Shown here: positions 17,711 to 25,457 of the stretch, piece by piece
How positions within the stretch are numbered: the stretch's first letter is position 1
Layout of the letters: the number at the start of each line of letters is the position of its first letter
Assembly: GCA_035551615.1 (NCBI GenBank)
Contig: DASZNC010000170.1
Location: 1 to 64,000, forward strand
Length of the DNA: 64,000 nucleotides
Direction: 5' to 3'
Origin: JAKCDU01 sp035551615
GTDB taxonomy: Bacteria; Actinomycetota; Acidimicrobiia; Acidimicrobiales; Palsa-688
Program-made: the position numbers and the translations under genes
The notes under the pieces: model-generated
Told to the model about the DNA's origin: nothing
What the model saw: only the letters and a program-made list of their open reading frames with translations
Databases searched by the model: none

Positions 17711-18214
17711 TCAGGCCTTCTTGGCCGCGGTCGTCCGCTTGGCCGCCGTCGTCTTGCGAGCGGTGGTGGTCTTGCGGGCGGCGGTCGTCTTCTTGGCCGG
17801 AGCCGCCTTCTTGGCCGGGGCCTTGGTGGCTCCCGTCTTCCGAGCGGTGGTGGCCTTGGCCGCGGTCGTGCGCTTGGCCGGAGCCTTCTTCGCAGCCGTT
17901 GCCGTTCTCTTGGCCGTGGCCTTGGTGGCCGTCGTCTTCCGAGCGGTGGTGGCCTTGGCTGCGGTCGTGCGCTTGGCCGGAGCCTTCTTCGCAGCCGTTG
18001 TCGGCCTCTTGGCCGGGGCCGCCTTCTTGGCCGTCGCCGTCTTGGCCGGGGCCCGCTTGGTGACTGTCTTCTTGACCGCGTTGGTCTTGCTGGCGACTGT
18101 CTTCTTCGCGGCCGTAGCCGTCTTCTTGGCCACTGCAGTCGTCTTCTTGGCGGCCGCAACGGTCTTCCTCACCGGAGTTGACTTGGTCGCAGCCGCCTTC
18201 TTAGTGGGAGCCAT
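17711..18214 (-). CDS. Histone H1-like Lys/Ala/Thr-rich nucleoid protein
   Basis: This 167-residue protein is almost wholly Lys, Ala, Thr, Arg and Pro in short repeats such as AAKKTVAS, AKKAPAKRTTAAKATTARKT and APAKKAAPAKKTTAARKTT. That is the pattern of eukaryotic H1 tails and bacterial H1-like proteins, with no globular part. It should bind and condense DNA through charge. A 67-bp segment is repeated within it. It follows the HU gene by 8 nt on the same strand, so both are probably made together. Repeats make its length likely to vary between strains. Confidence 0.85.
   Translation of the reverse strand: MAPTKKAAATKSTPVRKTVAAAKKTTAVAKKTATAAKKTVASKTNAVKKTVTKRAPAKTATAKKAAPAKRPTTAAKKAPAKRTTAAKATTARKTTATKATAKRTATAAKKAPAKRTTAAKATTARKTGATKAPAKKAAPAKKTTAARKTTTARKTTAAKRTTAAKKA
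17835..18000. repeat. 67-bp in-frame internal repeat in the histone-like gene
   Basis: A 67-bp segment beginning GTCTTCCGAGCGGTGGTGG occurs at 17835-17901 and 17934-18000, differing at a single base. The 99-bp offset is 33 codons, so gain or loss keeps the frame. This suggests recent tandem growth of the tail. Confidence 0.75.
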
Positions 18215-18222
18215 TCGGACCG

Positions 18223-18609
18223 CTAGCGCTTCTTGGCCGCTTTGGTGGCCTTGGCGGGGGCGGCCTTCTTGGCGGCCGGCGCCTTCTTGGCCGGAGCCTT
18301 GGCGGCCGGCGCCTTCTTGGCCGCCGCCTTGCCCTTGGTATTCAGCGTCTGCTTGAAAGCGGCCGCCGGCTTGAAGGCAACTGTCTTCGACGCCGGCACC
18401 TTCACGGTGGCCTGCGTCTGGGGGTTGCGGGCGGTACGGGCGGCACGAGCCCGAGGCTCGAACGATCCGAATCCGAAGATCGAAACGCGATTGCCCGCCT
18501 TGATCTCAGCGACGATCGCCTCGGTTACAGCCTCGACGGCTGCCTCCGAATGCTTCTTGTCCAAACCGGTCTTGGTTGCGACCGACTCGGCCAGCTCTGT
18601 TCTGTTCAC
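18223..18609 (-). CDS. hup: HU-family nucleoid protein with Lys/Ala-rich C-terminal tail (HupB-like)
   Basis: This 128-residue protein has a normal HU domain (residues 1-90: MNRTELAESVATKTGLDKKH, AIVAEIKAGNRVSIFGFGSF, RAARTARNPQTQATVKVPAS, VAFKPAAAFKQTL). A 35-residue tail of KKAPA and KKAAP repeats follows, as in mycobacterial HupB. HU bends and compacts DNA. GTG 18609 is the start, with AGGAGG five bases upstream. A longer open frame to 18717 reads through the promoter and is rejected. A sigma70-like promoter lies at 18646-18674, and a long inverted repeat spans the leader and promoter. The histone-like gene follows closely. Confidence 0.93.
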   Translation of the reverse strand: MNRTELAESVATKTGLDKKHSEAAVEAVTEAIVAEIKAGNRVSIFGFGSFEPRARAARTARNPQTQATVKVPASKTVAFKPAAAFKQTLNTKGKAAAKKAPAAKAPAKKAPAAKKAAPAKATKAAKKR

Positions 18610-18615
18610 CGCACC

Positions 18616-18724
18616 TCCTGGCGTGGTTGGGGAAGTTTCCTTGACATACAAGAGGTTTTTGGACCGCAGGTCAAGCATTTCCCTTGCACGACAAGGGATT
18701 TCCGCTACATCAACCACGCCAGGA
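18616..18724. repeat. 14-bp perfect inverted repeat flanking the hup promoter
   Basis: TCCTGGCGTGGTTG (18616-18629) and CAACCACGCCAGGA (18711-18724) are exact reverse complements, 81 bp apart, with the hup promoter between them. The left arm overlaps the hup Shine-Dalgarno sequence. It could be a looping operator. If transcription starts upstream of 18724, it could also be a stem that hides the ribosome-binding site. Confidence 0.65.
18646..18674 (-). promoter_or_regulatory. hup: Sigma70-like promoter of hup
   Basis: On the minus strand TTGACC (18674-18669) and TTGTAT (18651-18646) are separated by 17 nt. The predicted RNA start near 18639 leaves a leader of about 30 nt. Confidence 0.6.
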
Positions 18725-18759
18725 ATCGGCGGTTCAACTGTCAGAAGCGTCTGAAACCC

Positions 18760-21159
18760 TTACGCAGCAAGGGAAATTTCTTCCAGCGCACGGTCCAACA
18801 CTTCACCGATGTTCGATGCTAGGTGGAAAGTCATTTCCTCTCGAACCGACTCGGGAACGTCCTCGAGATCGTCACCGTTGCGGCTCGGCAACACCACTTC
18901 GGTCAGCCCGGCGCGGTGAGCGGCGAGGACCTTCTGCTTGACACCACCGATCGGAAGGACCTTGCCCTGCAGGGTTATTTCGCCCGTCATGCCCAGATCC
19001 GATCGCACCGGTCGACCAGTGAGCAGACTCACGATCGCCGTCGTCATGGTGACGCCGGCCGAGGGTCCGTCCTTGGGAACGGCGCCGGCGGGCACGTGGA
19101 TGTGAAGGCGACGATTGTCCAACGCGCCAGGCGGGAGGCCGAGTTCAGCCGCGTGGGCCCGGACGTAGGACAGCGCGATCTGCGCCGACTCCTGCATCAC
19201 TTCGCCCAATTGGCCAGTGATGACAAGGCCGCTTTCGCCTTCGGCGGCCGAGGCTTCTACGAACAGCACGTCGCCGCCGATCCCGGTCACGGCCAGGCCG
19301 GTCGCCACGCCCGGGGTGGACGTGCGTTCCGCGACTTCGTTGCCCGGATGGGGACGACCCAACCAACCCCGCAGATCGCCCGCGTCCACGACGACCTGTG
19401 ATTCGCCTGCGGCGATGCGGGCGGCGGCCTTGCGCAGCAGCCGTCCCAGTTGGCGTTCGAGGCTGCGGACGCCGGCTTCACGGGTGTAGCCGTTGACGAT
19501 CTCGAGCAGAGCGGCGTCGGTCACCTCCACCTCTCCATCCAGCAGCCCGGCTCGGCGCAACTGGCGGCCCAGGAGATGCCGACGGGCGATGTCGACCTTC
19601 TCGGCGTCGGTGTACCCATCCAGATGGACGACCTCCATCCGGTCGAACAGCGGGCCGGGGATCTGCTCGGCGAAGTTGGCCGTGGCCAGGAACAGCACAT
19701 CGGACAGATCGAGGTCCAGGTCCAGGTAGTGATCCCGGAAGGTGTGGTTCTGGGCCGGGTCGAGGACCTCGAGCAGGGCGGACGACGGATCCCCACGCCA
19801 GTCGGCCCCCAGCTTGTCGATCTCATCCAGCAGGACGACCGGATTCATGGTCCCGGCGTCTTTGACGGCCCGCACGATGCGGCCGGGAAGCGCCCCGACG
19901 TAGGTCCGTCGGTGACCGCGTATCTCCGCCTCGTCGCGCACACCGCCCAACGCCACCCGCACGAACTTCCGGCCGGTGGCCCGGGCGATGGATTCGCCGA
20001 GGGACGTCTTGCCGACACCAGGGGGACCGACCAGGGCCAGGATCATGCCGTCGCCGCGCCCGGTGGTCGGCGCCGTCTCGGTCGGCGCCGTCTCGGTCGG
20101 TGCCGTGTCGGTACCGTCGGTGGCCGCCGGGCCGGCGGCCGCCAACCGTTCGGCCCGCAACTTGCGGACGGCCAGGTGCTCGACGATCCGCTCTTTGACA
20201 TCGTCGAGCCCGGTGTGGTCGGCGTCGAGCACGGCGCGGGCGGCGACGACGTCCATCGGATCGATCGATCTCTCGCCCCACGGCAGCTCGAAGACGGTGT
20301 CGAGCCACGTCCGGATCCATCCGTGCTCCGGGCTCTGTTCCGAGGTGCGCTCGAGCTTGTCGAGCTCCCGCTGGATCGCCGTCCGGGTGGCGGCATCGAT
20401 GTCGAGCGCCTCGAGCCGGCTGCGGTAGTCATCATCGTCGGCGTCGCCCCCGGCCTCGCCGAGCTCCTTGCGGATCGCCGCCAGTTGCTGGCGCAGCAGG
20501 TACTCACGTTGCGTGCGCTCCATGCCTTCGGCCACATCGGTGCGGATTCGATCCTTCAGCTCCAGCTCGGCCAGGGCCTCACGCGCCCAGCCCAGGACCA
20601 GCTGCACCCGCCGGGCCGGATCGACCGTCTCGAGCAGCTCGACCTTGCGCTCCAGCGACAACTCCGGCCAGTAACCGGCCAGGTCGGCCAATCGGCCCGG
20701 GTCCTCGATGTTGATCCACGCCTCGCGCACCCGGCCCAGGCCCCGGTGCTCGGCGATGGCTTCGAGAACGGCCGTCAGCTCGCGGCTGCTCTCCCGCAAT
20801 TGGTCCTCGTCGGCCACAGCCGGTTCGTGGACCGGCTCGACGTTCACCCACAGGGCGTTGCCGGCCGCCGAAACGGCGGCGCCCAGGCTGACGCGCTCGG
20901 TGCCGGAGACGACGACCGCAGGCGTGCCCCCGGGGAGCGAGCCGCGCCGGTCGATGGTCGCGACGGTGCCGATCGATGCGAACCGGGGATCGCTTCCGAG
21001 GCGGGGCACCAGAACCAGCCGGTCGCCGGCGCCGGAGGCGGCCGATACCGCCTCACGGGCCTCGGGGGTCTCCAGGGCAATGGTGATGGTCATGCCGGGC
21101 AGGACCACTCCGGCCTCGAGGGGTAGGAGGGGCAGGGCCGAAGTGGCGATGGAAGACAT
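18760..21159 (-). CDS. lon: Lon ATP-dependent protease
   Basis: This 799-residue protein has full Lon architecture: an N-terminal substrate-recognition domain (LPLLPLEAGVVLPGM onward), a coiled middle part (EGMERTQREYLLRQQLAAIR), AAA+ ATPase with Walker A GPPGVGKTS and the Walker B-like VVLLDEIDK, then the C-terminal Ser-Lys protease with VPKDGPSAGVTM and GGVKQKVLAAHRAGL. Lon degrades misfolded and regulatory proteins. A Thr/Pro/Glu-rich insert (TAPTETAPTETAPT), encoded by three 15-bp repeats, lies just before Walker A. ATG 21159 has GGAG eight bases upstream. A 150-bp gap with its own promoter separates it from hup downstream. Confidence 0.96.
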   Translation of the reverse strand: MSSIATSALPLLPLEAGVVLPGMTITIALETPEAREAVSAASGAGDRLVLVPRLGSDPRFASIGTVATIDRRGSLPGGTPAVVVSGTERVSLGAAVSAAGNALWVNVEPVHEPAVADEDQLRESSRELTAVLEAIAEHRGLGRVREAWINIEDPGRLADLAGYWPELSLERKVELLETVDPARRVQLVLGWAREALAELELKDRIRTDVAEGMERTQREYLLRQQLAAIRKELGEAGGDADDDDYRSRLEALDIDAATRTAIQRELDKLERTSEQSPEHGWIRTWLDTVFELPWGERSIDPMDVVAARAVLDADHTGLDDVKERIVEHLAVRKLRAERLAAAGPAATDGTDTAPTETAPTETAPTTGRGDGMILALVGPPGVGKTSLGESIARATGRKFVRVALGGVRDEAEIRGHRRTYVGALPGRIVRAVKDAGTMNPVVLLDEIDKLGADWRGDPSSALLEVLDPAQNHTFRDHYLDLDLDLSDVLFLATANFAEQIPGPLFDRMEVVHLDGYTDAEKVDIARRHLLGRQLRRAGLLDGEVEVTDAALLEIVNGYTREAGVRSLERQLGRLLRKAAARIAAGESQVVVDAGDLRGWLGRPHPGNEVAERTSTPGVATGLAVTGIGGDVLFVEASAAEGESGLVITGQLGEVMQESAQIALSYVRAHAAELGLPPGALDNRRLHIHVPAGAVPKDGPSAGVTMTTAIVSLLTGRPVRSDLGMTGEITLQGKVLPIGGVKQKVLAAHRAGLTEVVLPSRNGDDLEDVPESVREEMTFHLASNIGEVLDRALEEISLAA
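20066..20110. repeat. Three 15-bp tandem repeats coding a Thr/Pro/Glu linker in Lon
   Basis: Units at 20066-20080, 20081-20095 and 20096-20110 are near-identical and encode ETAPT repeats between the middle part and the AAA+ domain of Lon. The repeat keeps the frame, so linker length may differ among strains. Confidence 0.7.
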
Positions 21160-21289
21160 ACACGAACTCCGTTCTGTAATCGTGTAACGCTGTCAGTGTG
21201 CCGCTTGCAACGGCCCTACCGTCCGGGTTATTCCGGAGTACCAGAGGAGCGCCGACGTTCGCGGCGGCCCGGTCTGTCAGCATGACCGC

Positions 21290-23953
21290 ATGGATGCCGA
21301 ACAGGCTCGTATAGCTCAGGCCGACCGCGGAGATCTGCCATGGCGCCGCTGGGGTCCGTACCTGTCGGAACGGGCCTGGGGAACGGTCAGGGAGGACTAT
21401 TCGCCGGGCGGCGACGCCTGGACCTACCTGCCGTTCGAGCACGCCCCGGCCCGGGCGTTCCGGTGGAGCGAGGACGGTCTGGCCGGCATGTGCGACGACC
21501 AGCAGATCGCCTGCCTGGCCCTGTCGCTCTGGAACGGCCGCGACCCTGTGCTCAAGGACCGCCCCTACGGCCTCACCGGTGAGCAGGGCAATCACGGCGA
21601 GGATGCCAAGGACTACTGGTGGTACCTCGACGCCACCCCGACCTCATCGTGGATGCGGTGGCGCTACCACTACCCGCAGGCCGCCTTCCCCTACGACGAC
21701 CTGCTCGACGTCAACCGGCAGCGGTCGCGCCTCGAGCCGGAGTACGAACTGCTGGACACCGGCACGTTCGATCAGGACCGCTACTGGGTGGTCGACTGCA
21801 ACTGGGCCAAGGGCGGACCCGAGGACCTGCTCTGGCAGGTGACGGTCACCAACGCCGGCCCCGAGGAGGCCAGCATCGACGTACTGCCCACGGTGTGGTT
21901 CCGCAACCGGTGGTCGTGGGATCCGAAGGTGGCGGTGCCGTCGATCAAGCTCGACCGGCCGGGCCGGCTCACGCTCAACGAGGTCGACATGGGCGAGTGG
22001 CACCTGGTTTGGGCCGGCGACGGCGAGGCCCTGTTCTGCGACAACGACACCAACGACTCCAAGCTGTACGGCGGCAACGGGCCGTACTACCCGAAGGACG
22101 GCATCGCCGAGCACGTCATCCATGGTCGGGCGACCGTCAACCCGGCTGGCACCGGCACCAAAGCGGCGATCCGGTACCACCTGACGGTGGCCCCCGGAGC
22201 CACGGCCGAGGTCCGGTTGCGCTTCTACAAGACCGGCGAATCAGCCCGCGCCGTGCCGAGCGCACCCGAGGGGGACCTCACCAACGGCTACTCGCGGATT
22301 CTGGCCGAGCGCCGCTCCGAGGCCGATGAGTTCTACGGCCAGATGACCCCCGAGGGAACCGATCCCGAGGAGGCGAACGTGCTGCGCCAGGCGGCCGCCG
22401 GCATGCTCTGGTCGAAGCAGTACTTCCACTACAACGTGAGCCGATGGCTCACCGGTGATCCGGGCCAACCGGCACCGCCACCGGGTCGGGGCTACGTGCG
22501 CAACGGGGACTGGACCCACCTCAACTGCCGGGACGTGATCTCGATGCCCGATCCATGGGAGTACCCGTGGTTCGCCGCCTGGGACCTGGGCTTCCACTGC
22601 GTGGCGCTGGCCCACCTGGACCCGGAGTTCGCCAAGCGGCAGCTGGTCCTGCTCTGCCGGGAGTGGTACATGCATCCGAACGGCCAGCTGCCCGCCTACG
22701 AGTGGAACTTCGGCGACGTCAATCCCCCGGTCCATGCCTGGGCCGCGCTGCGGGTGAGCGAGATAGACGCCCAGGCCCGGGCCGCACGCGGTGAGGACGA
22801 TCGACCGGACTACGCCTTCCTCGAGCGGATCTTCCACAAGCTGCTGCTGAACTTCACCTGGTGGGTCAACCGCAAGGACGAGGCCGGCAACAACATCTTC
22901 GAAGGAGGCTTCCTCGGCCTCGACAACATCGGGCTGTTCGATCGATCCAAACCCCTGCCCGTACCCGGGATCCTCGAGCAGTCCGACGGCACCGCCTGGA
23001 TGGCCACCTACTGCCTCAACCTGCTCGAGATGGCGTTGAAACTGGCCGCCTACGACAACGTCTACGAGGACGTGGCCACCAAGTTCTTCGAGCACTTCAC
23101 CTACATCGCCAGCGCCATGGAGACCCAAGGGCTGTGGGACGAGGTGGACGGGTACTTCTACGACGTCCTGCAGGTGGACGGCAGCACCCCCATGCCAGTC
23201 CGGGTCCGTTCCATGGTCGGCGTCGTCGCCCTGTTCGCCGTCACCGTGCTCGAGCCCGACGTCCTCGCTCGGCTGCCCGCCTTCCGACGCCGCCTCGAGT
23301 GGTTCCTCGAGAACAAGCCGGAGTACGGCTGCCACGTCACCCACATGGAGTCGCCCGGCCAGGAGGACCGCCTGCTCCTGTCGATCGTCGACCGGTCCCG
23401 CCTGTCCCGGGTCCTGACCTACCTGCTCGATCCGGCCGAGATGCTCTCCGACCACGGCCTCCGGTCCGTTTCTCGCATCTACGGCGCGCACCCGTTCAGC
23501 ATGGACATCGGGGCCATGACGGCGACCATCGACTACGAGCCGGCCGAATCGACCAACTACCTGTTCGGCGGCAACTCGAACTGGCGGGGACCGGTTTGGT
23601 TCCCCCTCAACTACCTCCTGATCGAGGCGCTCGATCGCTACCACCGCTACTTCGGCGACGACCTCCAGGTCGAGTTCCCCACCCATTCGGGTCGCCACAC
23701 CGACCTGGGTACGGTGGCCGACGACCTGGCCCGCCGCCTGGTGTCGATCTTCCTGGTCGGCGCAGATGGCCGGCGGCCGGTGTTCGGTGGCTACGACAAG
23801 ATGCAGACCGACGCCCGTTGGAAGGATCTGCTGCTCTTCCACGAGTACTTCCATGGCGACACCGGTGCCGGCCTGGGCGCCTCCCACCAGACCGGCTGGA
23901 CCGGCTTGGTCCTGGACCTGATCGCCGACCGGCGCCTGGGCGGGCGCAGCTGA
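21290..23953 (+). CDS. GH63-family (MGH1-type) glucosidase-like glycoside hydrolase
   Basis: This 887-residue cytoplasmic-looking protein resembles GH63 enzymes. The N-terminal part is a beta-sandwich (RRWGPYLSERAWGTVREDYS onward). The C-terminal (alpha/alpha)6 barrel contains DPWEYPWFAAWDLGFHCVA, NGQLPAYEWNFGDVNPPVHA, GGNSNWRGPVWFPLNYL and HEYFHGDTGAGLGASHQTGW. The acidic residues in the AWD and EYFHGD segments are likely catalytic. Bacterial members act on alpha-glucosides, mannosylglycerate or glucosylglycerate. ATG 21290 starts directly at the conserved block. There is a 130-bp divergent region with lon. Substrate is not known from sequence alone. Confidence 0.9.
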   Translation: MDAEQARIAQADRGDLPWRRWGPYLSERAWGTVREDYSPGGDAWTYLPFEHAPARAFRWSEDGLAGMCDDQQIACLALSLWNGRDPVLKDRPYGLTGEQGNHGEDAKDYWWYLDATPTSSWMRWRYHYPQAAFPYDDLLDVNRQRSRLEPEYELLDTGTFDQDRYWVVDCNWAKGGPEDLLWQVTVTNAGPEEASIDVLPTVWFRNRWSWDPKVAVPSIKLDRPGRLTLNEVDMGEWHLVWAGDGEALFCDNDTNDSKLYGGNGPYYPKDGIAEHVIHGRATVNPAGTGTKAAIRYHLTVAPGATAEVRLRFYKTGESARAVPSAPEGDLTNGYSRILAERRSEADEFYGQMTPEGTDPEEANVLRQAAAGMLWSKQYFHYNVSRWLTGDPGQPAPPPGRGYVRNGDWTHLNCRDVISMPDPWEYPWFAAWDLGFHCVALAHLDPEFAKRQLVLLCREWYMHPNGQLPAYEWNFGDVNPPVHAWAALRVSEIDAQARAARGEDDRPDYAFLERIFHKLLLNFTWWVNRKDEAGNNIFEGGFLGLDNIGLFDRSKPLPVPGILEQSDGTAWMATYCLNLLEMALKLAAYDNVYEDVATKFFEHFTYIASAMETQGLWDEVDGYFYDVLQVDGSTPMPVRVRSMVGVVALFAVTVLEPDVLARLPAFRRRLEWFLENKPEYGCHVTHMESPGQEDRLLLSIVDRSRLSRVLTYLLDPAEMLSDHGLRSVSRIYGAHPFSMDIGAMTATIDYEPAESTNYLFGGNSNWRGPVWFPLNYLLIEALDRYHRYFGDDLQVEFPTHSGRHTDLGTVADDLARRLVSIFLVGADGRRPVFGGYDKMQTDARWKDLLLFHEYFHGDTGAGLGASHQTGWTGLVLDLIADRRLGGRS

Positions 23954-24025
23954 ACGCCGGCTCCGACGGTGGCCGGCGCCGCCGGCCGAGCCCCCTGCTC
24001 GTCCGGGCGCATACAGTCGTTGACG

Positions 24026-24424
24026 ATGATGACCTCCAAGGATGTGGCCGTCGAGACGGACCTGGCCGTGCGGCGGCTCCTCGCCCGGTACGCCCTGCTC
24101 GTGGATGACCGCGACTTCGACCAACTGGTGCAGCTCTTCACCGACGAGGGGTGCCGCTTCCACGTGCTCGGCACCGACCTCGAGGGCAAGGCGGCCATCA
24201 GGGAGTGGCTGGACACCGTGCCCGACCCGATGTTCCACCACGTGACCAACGTGGTCGTGAGCAACGGCTCGCACGGGACGGTCCACGCCATCTCGGACTG
24301 CCTGGTCGGCGGCAAGCGCGACGACGGCCCGTGGTCCATCTGGATGCTGGGCCGCTACCACGACACGTTCGTGGGCGAGGGCCGCGACCTGCACTTCTCG
24401 CAGCGCATCTTCACCAGCCGCTGA
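24026..24424 (+). CDS. SnoaL-like (NTF2-fold) protein
   Basis: This 132-residue protein fits the SnoaL_4 type of the NTF2 fold: VRRLLARYALLVDDRDFDQL, LFTDEGCRFHVLGTDLEGKA, HHVTNVVVSNGSHGTVHAIS and GRYHDTFVGEGRDLHFSQRI. Such small cone-shaped proteins act as isomerases, hydrolases or binding proteins, often in steroid or polyketide pathways. Start ATG 24026 or 24029. The DNA ligase gene follows three bases later, so they are probably co-transcribed, but no functional link is obvious. Confidence 0.8.
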   Translation: MMTSKDVAVETDLAVRRLLARYALLVDDRDFDQLVQLFTDEGCRFHVLGTDLEGKAAIREWLDTVPDPMFHHVTNVVVSNGSHGTVHAISDCLVGGKRDDGPWSIWMLGRYHDTFVGEGRDLHFSQRIFTSR

Positions 24425-24427
24425 GTC

Positions 24428-25369
24428 GTGGCCGACCCCTCCTGGGTCGAGCCGATGCTGGCCCAGGGCCTCCGCTTCCCCGGTGAACAGGCCCCCCTGC
24501 TCTCCGGTGAGTGGGTGTACGAGCGCAAGCTGGACGGCCTGCGCTGCATCGCGGTGCGCGACGGCGCCCGGGTCGAGTTGTGGTCGCGCAACCATCTGCC
24601 CTTCAACAAGCGTTTCCCGAAGCTGGTCGCTGCCCTTGCCGGCCTGCCCGTCCCGTCGTTCGTTCTGGACGGCGAGATCGTGGCCTTCCAGGGCGACCGC
24701 ACCAGCTTCCAGCTGCTGCAGGAGGGTCTGACCGCCGAGCCGGTGCTCGTGGCCTTCGACCTGCTTCATCTGCTGGGCCGGGTGACGACCGGGTTGCCGT
24801 TGGGCGACCGAGCCGACCTGCTGCGCCGCACGATGGAGGCCGCCCCCCATCCCGGGCTGCTCCAGTCGGAGCACCTGGACGGGACCCCGTCCGACCTCAT
24901 GCACAGGGCGTGCTCCAGTGGGTGGGAGGGGCTGGTGGCCAAGCGGGCGACCAGCCTGTATCGCAGCGGTCGCAGCCCGGACTGGCGCAAGCTCAAGTGC
25001 ACGGCCCGCCAGGAACTGGTGATCGGCGGCTGGTCGGAACCGAGCGGCGCCCGCACCGGGTTCGGGGCGCTTCTGGTCGGTTACTACGACGGGGACCGGT
25101 TCATGTACGCCGGGAAGGTGGGGACCGGCTTCACCGACAAGACGCTGAAGGAACTCCGCAGCCGGCTGGAGACGCTGGCCGTGCCGGACCCGCCGTTCGA
25201 GAACCCGCTCCGGGAGCGGGGCACCCACTGGGTCCGCCCCGAACTGGTCGCCGAGATCGCCTTCTCCGAATGGACCCGCGACGGCCGCCTCCGCCATCCG
25301 AGTTTCCAGGGCCTGCGGCCGGACAAACCGGCCCGGTCGGTGGTCCGGGAGGCCGCCGGCCCCGGCTGA
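24428..25369 (+). CDS. ATP-dependent DNA ligase (LigD-ligase/LigC-like)
   Basis: This 313-residue ATP-dependent DNA ligase has an adenylation domain followed by an OB-fold. The nucleotidyl-lysine motif is YERKLDGLRCIAVRDG (Lys34); later motifs are FVLDGEIVAF, VAFDLLHLLG, GWEGLVAKRATSLYRSG and DWRKLKC. The C-terminal OB domain has YAGKVGTGFTDKTL and WVRPELVAEIAFSEWTRDGR. No polymerase or nuclease domain is attached, so this resembles stand-alone LigC-type ligases used in end joining or repair. GTG 24428 is the start. Confidence 0.92.
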   Translation: MADPSWVEPMLAQGLRFPGEQAPLLSGEWVYERKLDGLRCIAVRDGARVELWSRNHLPFNKRFPKLVAALAGLPVPSFVLDGEIVAFQGDRTSFQLLQEGLTAEPVLVAFDLLHLLGRVTTGLPLGDRADLLRRTMEAAPHPGLLQSEHLDGTPSDLMHRACSSGWEGLVAKRATSLYRSGRSPDWRKLKCTARQELVIGGWSEPSGARTGFGALLVGYYDGDRFMYAGKVGTGFTDKTLKELRSRLETLAVPDPPFENPLRERGTHWVRPELVAEIAFSEWTRDGRLRHPSFQGLRPDKPARSVVREAAGPG

Positions 25370-25457
25370 TCCGGCTCCGATCGCAGCCCGCCCACCCGCC
25401 AACCCGGGCCGATCAATGCCCGGTGGCCGGAACAACCGACCGCTAGCCTGTCGGGTC

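Noticed and set aside
18609..18717. Longer HU start giving an extra 36 residues
   Set aside because: The extension lies over the promoter and is unlike any HU N-terminus. GTG 18609 has an AGGAGG ribosome site.
21160..21289. Possible tRNA or operator in the lon/GH63 divergent gap
   Set aside because: No cloverleaf could be drawn. Short palindromes (GAAC-tcc-GTTC, ACACGA/TCGTGT) exist but do not match LexA (spacing 3, not 4) or any heat-shock operator I know, and part is the lon ribosome site.
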